Assembly (NCBI GenBank): GCA_041609895.1
Contig: JBFIPX010000074.1
Coordinates: 1 to 14,379, forward strand
DNA length: 14,379 nucleotides
Source: JAHHLP01 sp041609895
Lineage (GTDB): Bacteria > Bacteroidota > Rhodothermia > Rhodothermales > JABDKH01
Reading direction: 5' to 3'
Shown piece after piece: positions 1-6,875 of the stretch. The position numbers and the translations under genes were made by a program. Under the pieces are notes generated by a model. That model was not told where the DNA came from and ran no database searches. It worked only from the letters and a program-made list of their open reading frames with translations. Position 1 is the first letter of the stretch, and every line of letters starts with the position of its first letter.

Positions 1-1
1 G

Positions 2-2293
2 CTCACGCGACGGATGCCCTCTCTCTCGGATGACGATCGTGAGCGCGCAACCTTCATGCTGGCCGAAAGCTACAATCAGCTTCGCCGGAGCGACGACGCC
101 ATTCTTCGCTACCGAGAAATTACCGAGGATAATCCCGACAGTCCGTACTATCGCGATGCTCTGTTCGGCCTCGGCTGGAACTATCAGCTGGAAGGTGCCA
201 ACGAGTGGGCGGCCGACGAGTTTGCAAAGGTGTCGCTCGGACACGCAGACGCACTGGCCGAGAAGGCCACGTACTATGAGGCCGTGAACCGGAAGACGGC
301 GCGCGACGAGCAAGCCGCACTCAATCTTTTTGGGGCCGTCGTCGAACGTTGGCCAAAAGGGGAATACGCGGACGAGGCACAGTTCGAGCTTGGCATGACA
401 CTGTACCAGCTGCGCCAGTGGCGGGACGCGAACGAAGCGTTGTCGCGCTTCGTCAACAACTATCCCGATTCGCCACACCTGGATGAGGGGCTCAACCATC
501 TAGGAAGCACCTTCATAGCCATCGGCGATTTCGCTGGGGCGCTTCGTGCATACAATCGCGCCATCGAGAGGGACGCCGCCTCACCCGAGCTGCGTGGCGA
601 GATCGAGTTCCAAAAGGCTTGGCTTCTGTTCCGAAACGAGAAGTACTCCGAGTCAGCGCCCGCGCTTATCGACCTTTTCGAGAGATACCCATCACACGAC
701 AAGGCAGACGACGCGCTGTTCTGGGCCGCTGAAAGCTACTACCAGTTAGACCGACTCGGACCCGCGGCGGATCTCTTCGCGGAATATCTCGAAACGTATC
801 CAAACGGGAAGAACGCTGATGCCGCCTACTACGCAATCGGCTGGACGTATTTCCGCCGGGGTCGCTATTCGGAGGCGGTCGACCACTTCGTCCGATTCCT
901 CGAGCGATACGCTGACGAGTCGGGCTTCGTCCCCTATCGGCACGACGCCCGGCTACGACTGGCAGATGCCTACTATGCGATGAAGCAATATCCGGACGCG
1001 ATTCGAATCTACAGCCGGCTCGCTGATGAGGAGGACGAGTATGCCATGTATCAACTCGCGCAGGCGCTCTACAATTCTGGCCGGACGTTTGAGGCGACCG
1101 GTGCTTTCAGGCGGCTGATCGGCGAGTATCCCGACAGCCAGTGGCGCGAGGAAGCACAGTACTCTCTCGGCTACCTCTTCTTCCAGGAGCAGGACTACGA
1201 TAATGCCCGGCTGGCTTATCGAGAGCTCATCGACCGACGCCCGCGTGACCCGCTGGCCGCCAAAGCCCTGTACGGCATCGGTGACACCTACTTCAACGCT
1301 GGGGACCTGGACGGTGCGGTCCGCGAGTACAAGCAGGTCCTCGACCGCTATCCCAACTCGCCATTCGCAGCCGACGCTGCCGCATCGATTCAGTTTGCTC
1401 TCATGGCGATGGGTGAAGAAGACCGGGCAGTTGCACTAGTCGACTCCTTTGCAAGCGCAAACCCCAACTCGCCCGTCGTCGACGAACTCCGATTCAAGCA
1501 GGCTGAGGTCAAGCTCCAGAGCGGACGAACAGATGAGGCGCTGGCGGAATTCCAGGTGTTCGTTCGAAACGCGAACAGCCCCACACTGATTCCGCAGGCT
1601 TATTACTACCTCGGTCGAATCTTTGTCGATCGGAAGCAGGATGTGGAGGCGGAATCCTACCTCAAGCAACTCGTCGAGCGATACCCTTCTTCCACGCGCT
1701 GGAAAGACGCAGCCGAAGATCTGGGGCACGTCTATCTTCGAACCCGCCGATACAATGACGCCTTGAAGATCTTTCAGGATCTGGAGGCCAAAGCGGACGG
1801 CAACAAGCGGCTTGAGGCGAAGGCGCGGTACGGCCAGAGCCTCGCGCTCATGAACCTTGGTCGTACCCGCGAGGCAGAACGGCTGGTAACCCGTACCGTC
1901 GACGAATCCGCCAGCACCGCCGAGTCCGTTCCGGCGCTACTGGGTCTGGCGCGAATCTACGACCGTGAAGGACGGACGGACGAGGCCACCGCATCCTACC
2001 GCAAGGTGATCTCGCTAAGCCAGGACGAATCAGGTGCCGAGGCCCTCACGTTGCTTGGTGAGATGTTGCTCCGCAACGGTCGTCCCAACGACGCAATCGA
2101 GGAACTTGGTCGTCTTCCGGTCCTCTACTCCGGTTACTCGGACTGGATGGCTCGCGGTTATCTGACGCAGGCGAGAGCCTTCGAGCGACTGGGGCAGCGT
2201 GGTGAGGCTATCCGTCTGTACGACCTGATCATTTCTCAATATCCCGATTCGGCGTTTGCCCGGGACGCCGAGGCAGCCAAAGCAAGCTTATAG
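2..2293 (+). CDS. Large tetratricopeptide-repeat protein, 5' partial
   Basis: This is a chain of TPR repeats over essentially its whole length. Helical pairs recur about every 34-37 residues, with signatures such as RYPNSPFAADA, ERYPSSTRWKDAAEDLG and LGxxYF..GxYxxA. Such repeats resemble the BamD and YbgF/CpoB type, which act as protein-interaction scaffolds in the periplasm or at the outer membrane. The reading frame is open to the window edge. The first ATG, at 14, is followed by mid-repeat sequence with no signal peptide, so the true start, and any lipoprotein signal, probably lies upstream. At least 763 codons are present. The stop TAG (2291-2293) overlaps by one base the GTG of the next gene, which implies translational coupling to the beta-barrel gene. 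The context with a barrel, SPOR protein and ExbB/ExbD suggests an envelope role. No catalytic motif is visible, so the exact partner is unknown. Confidence 0.9.
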   Translation, partial: LTRRMPSLSDDDRERATFMLAESYNQLRRSDDAILRYREITEDNPDSPYYRDALFGLGWNYQLEGANEWAADEFAKVSLGHADALAEKATYYEAVNRKTARDEQAALNLFGAVVERWPKGEYADEAQFELGMTLYQLRQWRDANEALSRFVNNYPDSPHLDEGLNHLGSTFIAIGDFAGALRAYNRAIERDAASPELRGEIEFQKAWLLFRNEKYSESAPALIDLFERYPSHDKADDALFWAAESYYQLDRLGPAADLFAEYLETYPNGKNADAAYYAIGWTYFRRGRYSEAVDHFVRFLERYADESGFVPYRHDARLRLADAYYAMKQYPDAIRIYSRLADEEDEYAMYQLAQALYNSGRTFEATGAFRRLIGEYPDSQWREEAQYSLGYLFFQEQDYDNARLAYRELIDRRPRDPLAAKALYGIGDTYFNAGDLDGAVREYKQVLDRYPNSPFAADAAASIQFALMAMGEEDRAVALVDSFASANPNSPVVDELRFKQAEVKLQSGRTDEALAEFQVFVRNANSPTLIPQAYYYLGRIFVDRKQDVEAESYLKQLVERYPSSTRWKDAAEDLGHVYLRTRRYNDALKIFQDLEAKADGNKRLEAKARYGQSLALMNLGRTREAERLVTRTVDESASTAESVPALLGLARIYDREGRTDEATASYRKVISLSQDESGAEALTLLGEMLLRNGRPNDAIEELGRLPVLYSGYSDWMARGYLTQARAFERLGQRGEAIRLYDLIISQYPDSAFARDAEAAKASL

Positions 2294-4092
2294 TGAGCTA
2301 CGCCATGACCAAGATCGGTTCTTCAATCACAGCTTTACGCTGGACTCTTGCCCTGGCTCTGCCGTTGCTTGTTCTTGGGCCCGTCCCGATAGCAATTGGC
2401 CAGGACGGGGAACAGCAGCCAGTTCTTCCTGACCTGGCGCCACGCGAAGTCGAGATTCGCGGCCAGCTGCAGATCGCCTTCCCGTCCTTGCAGCGCCAGC
2501 CATTGGTCGGGTTCAACCCCCCACCCCGTGTACCCGAGATTCCCCTGTCGCGTCGACCGATCACGGAAGACTACACTAAGGCAGGCGCTAAATTTCTGAG
2601 GGCCGATCTGAACCCGCCGGATCCACCCGGTGTTACCGCCCTGACTGGCGAAGGCCCGTTGTGGGCGGAAGTAGAGCTTTCGGCTGGGCGTTATTTCCAA
2701 CGACGAGTACACGCCCTGGCTGCCGCGCGGCTACGGTCAAACCAGAAGGTTGAGATTCAGCTTCGCTACCTGGGAACCGACGGCGACGACGTCGGCTTTC
2801 AGAGAGCAGCGAACCAGAGCAACGATTTCGATGGCGCAATATCCTATCAACGACCTATCGGTCAGGCGAGCTTCGGGGTTGACGTGGTCGGATTTGTCAG
2901 CGGCTTCAATTTGTACGGACTGGACACGACAAACACCAACGGCCGAATCGCTCTAAGCCCCGATCGGACGGCCGGATCTGCCACCCAGTCTATCTGGATC
3001 GCCGCGGCGCCGCGCAGTCCTGTCTCGTACCGCATTCGTGTGGGTTTGCAGCAGACAAAAGTCGACTCAGACCTGTTCGCGACGTCCACCATAAAGGATC
3101 CGTCGACGGAGCGATCCGAGAGGCGCTTCATGGCGGATGGACGTGTGGCATTTCCTGTCGGATCGGCACGAGGATTCGTCAGAGGTCGGTTTGAAAGCGG
3201 CGGGCTCGACGACGGCGGCCTGGCGGGATCAGACTTGCGACACGGAGAGGTGGCTGCTGGATTTGAGTATCAGAGCGCCACCCTCACTGCGGAGGCAGCC
3301 CCAGCCCTGCTCGCGATTTCATTCGATGGAGACGTCGGTGGTCAACCGGGAGAAACCCGCACCGCCACCTACCTGTCGCCCCGGTTTGAGGTCAGTCTCA
3401 GGACGGGAGAACGTGTCATGTTCTACGCCCGCAACCAGCCTCGCGTGCGTTCAAACAAGCTGGCGGACCTCTTCACCGAGAATCCGTACCTCGTCACTGA
3501 GCCGGTAATGCAGCCGTCTATCAATACGATCGACGCTCAAAGCGGCATCGCACTTTTCTCGGGGCCGATTCAGATCATGGGCGAAGCAAGGGTTAAACGG
3601 TCGCCGAACTTCGGGTTTTTCGTCGCGTCGACTGGATCGGGAGCATCATCCGTAAGTAGTGGATTCTTTGATATCGGATACGGAGATGGGCAGATAATAA
3701 GCATCGGTGGTGAGGTCAGTCTGTCCCTGCCTGCGGCACTGCAGCTGTCCGCCGCCGCGTACTATCATGACTCCGAACTCACGGATTTGGACGTGCGCAT
3801 ACCGCATGAGCCGCGGATTTCAGGGCGCGCGGGGCTGTCGTATCCGTTCGCGGACGGACGCGGGCTGGTTCAGGTGACCGGCCGATACACCGGAAGCCGA
3901 TTCGCCGACCTCGCTGAAAGCATTGAGCTGAACCCCTATGTCGATGTCGACTTGTACAGCCGATACAATGTTACCCGTTCCGTGGGCATCGTGCTGCGAC
4001 TCGACAATATCTCGTCGGGCGATCACGAGATCTGGCGAGATTATGAGGAGTCACGATTCATCTTGAGTGGTGGAATCCGACTCTTGTGGTAG
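2293..4092 (+). CDS. Outer-membrane beta-barrel protein, TonB-receptor-like barrel without a visible plug
   Basis: About 599 residues. Basic and hydroxylated residues followed by the hydrophobic stretch TLALALPLLVLGPVPIAIG (residues 18-36) form a signal peptide. A proline-rich segment follows (about 48-115). From about 122 to the end there are alternating, aromatic-rich amphipathic strands typical of a barrel. The C-terminus (LRLDNISSGDHEIW, then ending GGIRLLW with a terminal aromatic residue) resembles the last strands of TonB-dependent receptors and matches the BAM recognition signal. I see no standard plug domain or SusC-like carboxypeptidase-like domain, and the length is short for a full receptor. 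The GTG at 2293 overlaps the upstream stop codon. An alternative ATG at 2305 also gives a good signal peptide, and I cannot decide between them. It probably works with the TPR protein and with the ExbB/ExbD pair downstream. The substrate is unknown. Confidence 0.8.
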   Translation: MSYAMTKIGSSITALRWTLALALPLLVLGPVPIAIGQDGEQQPVLPDLAPREVEIRGQLQIAFPSLQRQPLVGFNPPPRVPEIPLSRRPITEDYTKAGAKFLRADLNPPDPPGVTALTGEGPLWAEVELSAGRYFQRRVHALAAARLRSNQKVEIQLRYLGTDGDDVGFQRAANQSNDFDGAISYQRPIGQASFGVDVVGFVSGFNLYGLDTTNTNGRIALSPDRTAGSATQSIWIAAAPRSPVSYRIRVGLQQTKVDSDLFATSTIKDPSTERSERRFMADGRVAFPVGSARGFVRGRFESGGLDDGGLAGSDLRHGEVAAGFEYQSATLTAEAAPALLAISFDGDVGGQPGETRTATYLSPRFEVSLRTGERVMFYARNQPRVRSNKLADLFTENPYLVTEPVMQPSINTIDAQSGIALFSGPIQIMGEARVKRSPNFGFFVASTGSGASSVSSGFFDIGYGDGQIISIGGEVSLSLPAALQLSAAAYYHDSELTDLDVRIPHEPRISGRAGLSYPFADGRGLVQVTGRYTGSRFADLAESIELNPYVDVDLYSRYNVTRSVGIVLRLDNISSGDHEIWRDYEESRFILSGGIRLLW

Positions 4093-4096
4093 CCGC

Positions 4097-4121
4097 GAAA
4101 CCCATGGGCGCCATAGGTTTC
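4097..4121 (+). terminator. Imperfect hairpin just after the barrel gene, possible weak terminator
   Basis: GAAACC (4097-4102) pairs with GGTTTC (4116-4121). Inside it, ATGG (4104-4107) pairs with CCAT (4111-4114) around a GCG loop, with one C/A mismatch between the two helices. It begins 5 nt after the TAG of the barrel gene. There is no U-tract after the stem, so it may be a weak terminator or an mRNA 3'-end stabiliser. Confidence 0.4.
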
Positions 4122-4149
4122 CAATCCTGAGATATCCGTGGTATTTTTG
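4118..4149 (+). promoter_or_regulatory. Putative promoter for the HU-like/SPOR/exbBD operon
   Basis: TATTTTTG at 4142-4149 matches the Bacteroidota -7 consensus TAnnTTTG exactly. An upstream TTTCCA (4118-4123) sits 18 nt before it and is only a weak -35/-33 element; it overlaps the preceding hairpin. The predicted transcript start would be about 50-55 nt before the ATG at 4211. The 118-nt gap after the barrel gene is the only sizeable gap in the plus-strand block, which fits a separate promoter here. Confidence 0.45.
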
Positions 4150-4210
4150 AATCTTGCGACAATGAAGAGCGACAGTCACTGTCCGTCCCGATTCACTTCG
4201 AGCCTCTGAC

Positions 4211-4414
4211 ATGGACAATACGGTTAACGACGAGACCGCCCAGGCAATCGCCGCGATCATTCGCGACTCCATGATCGAAGGTCACCACATGGCCGTCCCC
4301 GGTCTGGGGACTTTCCGCGTGCAGCATGAACCTAGTCGCGTTGAAGCACAGCCGGATGGATCCGAGCAGATGATTCCTCCACGCGATGTGGTCACGTTTG
4401 AGCCAGAAGACTGA
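4211..4414 (+). CDS. Short stand-alone HU-like (HU/IHF or HU-CCDC81-type) protein
   Basis: A 67-residue protein. The motif VPGLGTFRV (residues 29-37) corresponds to the GFGTF turn of HU. It is followed by an arm-like region with a retained proline (SRVEAQPDGSE, 42-52) and then IPPRDVVTFEPED, which matches the HU segment IPASKVPAFKPG. Only about 30 residues precede the GLGTF motif, against about 45 in HU, so the first helix appears to be missing. The protein also stops where HU's last helix would begin. The start ATG is well placed: the in-frame stop at 4163 leaves little room and the extension has no HU-like sequence. The C-terminus is acidic, unlike a strong DNA-binding HU. It sits 29 nt before a second HU-like gene. 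Its role could be DNA binding or purely dimerisation; I cannot tell which. Confidence 0.75.
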   Translation: MDNTVNDETAQAIAAIIRDSMIEGHHMAVPGLGTFRVQHEPSRVEAQPDGSEQMIPPRDVVTFEPED

Positions 4415-4443
4415 TCACTCGTTCAAGTAGCGACCAGAATCCA

Positions 4444-5694
4444 ATGTCCGCTTTGGTAGACAAGGTAGCGCAGAAACTCGGAATCTCGCGGGAGGTGGCC
4501 GCCGACCGTGTCGATGAATTTGTGGACCAAATCCAGTCGGTGACTGGTGAGGCGTCGGCCGCGCAGGTGGAGGGCCTGGGCACGTTCACCTTCGACGAGG
4601 GTGAAGTGCGATTTACCCCGGATCCGCGCCTCGCTGTTGTCGTCAATCATCGATTCGCAGGTCTGGCCCCGATACCGGTTGAGTCCGTGGCTGATGCGGG
4701 ACGAATCGACGAGAGCAGCTTTGCGCTGCCCGACATACCGATCGCCGTGCAGCATGACATGGACTCGCGTTCGGAGCGCGAGCATGCGCCCCCAATGGCA
4801 GATAGTACCTCCGACGTTGTCGAGGATACGGTTGACGAGCTTCGTGATGACGATGTCGATCCCGGTGCCGTCGCCGCTGTCGGGCCGGGCGACCTTGGGA
4901 GCCTGACCCCAAGCAAGCCGACGCCAGGCGACGAGCCGCCAAAGGACACTGTCGTTGAGAGCGAACACAGAGACAGCGTAGTAGGAGAGGCAACGGAAAC
5001 TGAACCTGCGAAGGTTGCGGGAACCGGCGCAGACGCCTCCAGGGATACCGTTGCGACCGACGCCGACATTGCCGCTCCAGAAAATGCCGAGACCGTCGCG
5101 GCGGTCCCCACCGACGAACCGGATACCCTCGATAGCTCAAACGAGGATGATAAGCCTGAAGGCACGGCAGCGGAGAGCGGTCAGGCGCCTCCCGCGGTGG
5201 TAAAGCGTAAGAGCCGTGCATTGTTCTACTTCGGGATGATCGTCGTACTCGTGCTGGCAATCGCGGGCGTCCTCTACTTGATAAGTCTTGGTGACGGCCC
5301 TCCGTCAGATCGTCAAGACGAAGTGGTTGAGACCGAGGCCGGCACCTCGCCCGGCGGGTCAGAAGCGGCGGCGACGACGCCTTCGGGCCTTCAGCCGCCG
5401 CTGATCGCATGGGAGCCAGGCGCGATCGACCGAAGGGCCGGCGGGTATACACTTATAGTCTCCTCCCAAGAGACCATCGACGAGGCGAACGCTGTCGCAT
5501 TGGAACTTTCACAGCAACTGGCGGATGAAGATCTTCCCATAGACGTGTTGAGAGGTACGGCTCGCGGTCAGACCTGGTACCGTGTTGCCATTGGCCAGTA
5601 CTCCAGACAATCCATCGCTACCCGGGAGCTACGTCGCCTGGCCGAGAAGCTACCGGAGGGAGCCTGGGTCCTTCGCATCCGTAACAACATGTAA
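4444..5694 (+). CDS. HU-like domain / transmembrane / SPOR-domain protein
   Basis: 416 residues. Residues 1-60 are HU-like: helices around KVAQKLGISREVAADRVDEF, then VEGLGTFTF at 42-50. The long DNA-binding arm is absent, since FTFDEGEVRFTPD follows the motif directly. Residues about 100-252 form an acidic, Pro/Ala/Thr-rich, probably disordered linker. Basic KRKSR (254-258) precedes a single transmembrane helix (about 259-282), so the HU-like part should be cytoplasmic and the C-terminus periplasmic. Residues about 333-414 look like a SPOR domain (GGYTLIVSS, two helices, and WYRVAIGQYSRQSIATRELR). SPOR domains bind denuded glycan strands of septal peptidoglycan, which suggests a link between the cytoplasm or nucleoid and cell-wall remodelling. 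The HU-CCDC81 plus SPOR arrangement is, to my knowledge, known in Bacteroidota. The exbB-like gene starts 23 nt downstream. Confidence 0.85.
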   Translation: MSALVDKVAQKLGISREVAADRVDEFVDQIQSVTGEASAAQVEGLGTFTFDEGEVRFTPDPRLAVVVNHRFAGLAPIPVESVADAGRIDESSFALPDIPIAVQHDMDSRSEREHAPPMADSTSDVVEDTVDELRDDDVDPGAVAAVGPGDLGSLTPSKPTPGDEPPKDTVVESEHRDSVVGEATETEPAKVAGTGADASRDTVATDADIAAPENAETVAAVPTDEPDTLDSSNEDDKPEGTAAESGQAPPAVVKRKSRALFYFGMIVVLVLAIAGVLYLISLGDGPPSDRQDEVVETEAGTSPGGSEAAATTPSGLQPPLIAWEPGAIDRRAGGYTLIVSSQETIDEANAVALELSQQLADEDLPIDVLRGTARGQTWYRVAIGQYSRQSIATRELRRLAEKLPEGAWVLRIRNNM

Positions 5695-5717
5695 ATCCCA
5701 CCTTTTCCCGTATCTAC

Positions 5718-6446
5718 ATGACCATCCTTTTCATTCAGGACGCGGTGACGTCCGCGCAGGACTCTGTGCAGTCTGCGATTCCGGTCGGACCCGAACCGAC
5801 AAGTGTTCTCGAAACCGTGCTCCTCGGTGGCTGGGTCATCTTCCCTATTGTCCTTCTTTCGCTCATCGCAGTCTATCTGTTTGTCGAGCGACTGATGACG
5901 CTTCGGCGGGCGAAGGCAGACCCTGACCTCGTCACCGAGAGGATCCGCGACTTCGTTCAGGCGGGCGACATCGTTGGCGCCAAGAACTATTGCGCGAATC
6001 AGGACACCCCGATCACGCGCATTCTCAAGCACGGATTGGAACGGCTCGGACGACCGATAGCGGAAATCCAGGATGCTGTCCACGCGGCCGGCAAGTACGA
6101 GGCGTTTGAACTGGAGAAGCGAATCGATCTGCTCGCTACTATTGCCGGCGTCGCTCCGATGCTCGGATTCCTCGGGACGGTAACGGGCATGATCGAAGCT
6201 TTTCAGCAGATACAAAGTCTGCAGGGCAACGTCAACCCGAGCGTGCTGGCCGGGGGCATCTGGGAGGCGCTGTTGAGTACGGCATTCGGACTGGTAGTTG
6301 GTATCGCCGCGGTCTTCTTCTACAACTTCCTACTTGGCCGGATCAACCGAGCCGTACACGACATGGAGCGCTCCGCGACCGACTTCATCGACCTGCTTCA
6401 GGAGCCGGCACCGATGCAGGCAGCTTACGACGATCAGCGCTACTAA
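5718..6446 (+). CDS. MotA/TolQ/ExbB family proton-channel subunit
   Basis: 242 residues with the family's three-helix layout: a helix at about 38-58 (GGWVIFPIVLLSLIAVYLF), a large cytoplasmic loop, then helices at about 138-160 and 183-205. Hallmark sequences are present: IAGVAPMLGFLGTVTGMIEAF (142-162) and the downstream GGIWEALLSTAFGLVVGIAA (179-198). Pentamers of these proteins form the proton channel that, with ExbD/TolR, converts proton motive force into movement of a TonB/TolA-type arm. The sequence alone does not separate ExbB from TolQ, so no symbol is given. The exbD-like partner follows after 18 nt, which confirms the pair. The first 30 residues are periplasmic and polar, without a cleavable signal. 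There is no Shine-Dalgarno sequence before the ATG. Confidence 0.93.
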   Translation: MTILFIQDAVTSAQDSVQSAIPVGPEPTSVLETVLLGGWVIFPIVLLSLIAVYLFVERLMTLRRAKADPDLVTERIRDFVQAGDIVGAKNYCANQDTPITRILKHGLERLGRPIAEIQDAVHAAGKYEAFELEKRIDLLATIAGVAPMLGFLGTVTGMIEAFQQIQSLQGNVNPSVLAGGIWEALLSTAFGLVVGIAAVFFYNFLLGRINRAVHDMERSATDFIDLLQEPAPMQAAYDDQRY

Positions 6447-6464
6447 CCCGTAACGGTCAACCAA

Positions 6465-6875
6465 ATGGCTCTCAGTTTTTCGACACCGAAGAAGCCGCTC
6501 ACCGCGTTCAGCATGGCGGGCCTTGCGGACATAGTGCTTCTGCTGCTGATCTTCTTCCTGCTCACGTCGAGCTTCATTCCAAACTTCGGCATCCAGGTCA
6601 ACTTGCCGCGGGCAGACACTTCCGTGCCGATGCAATCACAGTATGTGACCGTCGTGATCACCGGCGATGGACAGTTCTACGTTAACCAGGATCGGGTGGC
6701 GGAGTCAGACCTCCTCGTTCGGATCCGGGAAGCGCAGGGGGATCGGACGGCGCTCGTCCTCCGCGCCGATGAGGCTGCGACGGTAGGGCAGTTTGCAGAG
6801 GTCGCTGCGATTGCCAAGGCGCTCGATCTCCGTGTCCTCATGGCCACCGAACGCGGTCCAAGAAGTAGGCGTTAG
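6465..6875 (+). CDS. ExbD/TolR family energy-transduction subunit
   Basis: 136 residues: a short cytoplasmic N-terminus (SFSTPKKPLTAFSMAG), one transmembrane helix (about 18-37, LADIVLLLLIFFLLTSSF) and a periplasmic domain of about 90 residues. Asp22 at the start of the helix matches the essential proton-carrying Asp of ExbD/TolR (the PLVDV-like motif). NLPRADTS and the later ALVLRADEAATVGQFAEV fit the family's periplasmic fold. It is the last gene of the plus-strand block, 18 nt after the exbB-like gene. The usual third partner, TonB or TolA, does not follow. The TAG stop (6873-6875) overlaps the TAA of the convergent yifB-type gene. ExbD and TolR cannot be told apart here. Confidence 0.92.
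   Translation: MALSFSTPKKPLTAFSMAGLADIVLLLLIFFLLTSSFIPNFGIQVNLPRADTSVPMQSQYVTVVITGDGQFYVNQDRVAESDLLVRIREAQGDRTALVLRADEAATVGQFAEVAAIAKALDLRVLMATERGPRSRR

Noticed and set aside
4423..4968. Minus-strand ORF of 181 codons opposite the HU-like end of the SPOR gene
   Set aside because: Shadow of a real gene; no motif or start context, and it overlaps a second antisense ORF in another frame.
4643..5452. Minus-strand ORF of 269 codons opposite the SPOR gene
   Set aside because: Arg/Pro/Ser-rich low-complexity sequence, the expected antisense of the acidic GC-rich linker; no domain, and the sense strand has clear domains.
5568..6215. Minus-strand ORF of 215 codons opposite the SPOR/exbB junction
   Set aside because: It spans two well-supported genes on the other strand, is highly charged without a fold-like pattern, and has no recognisable motif.
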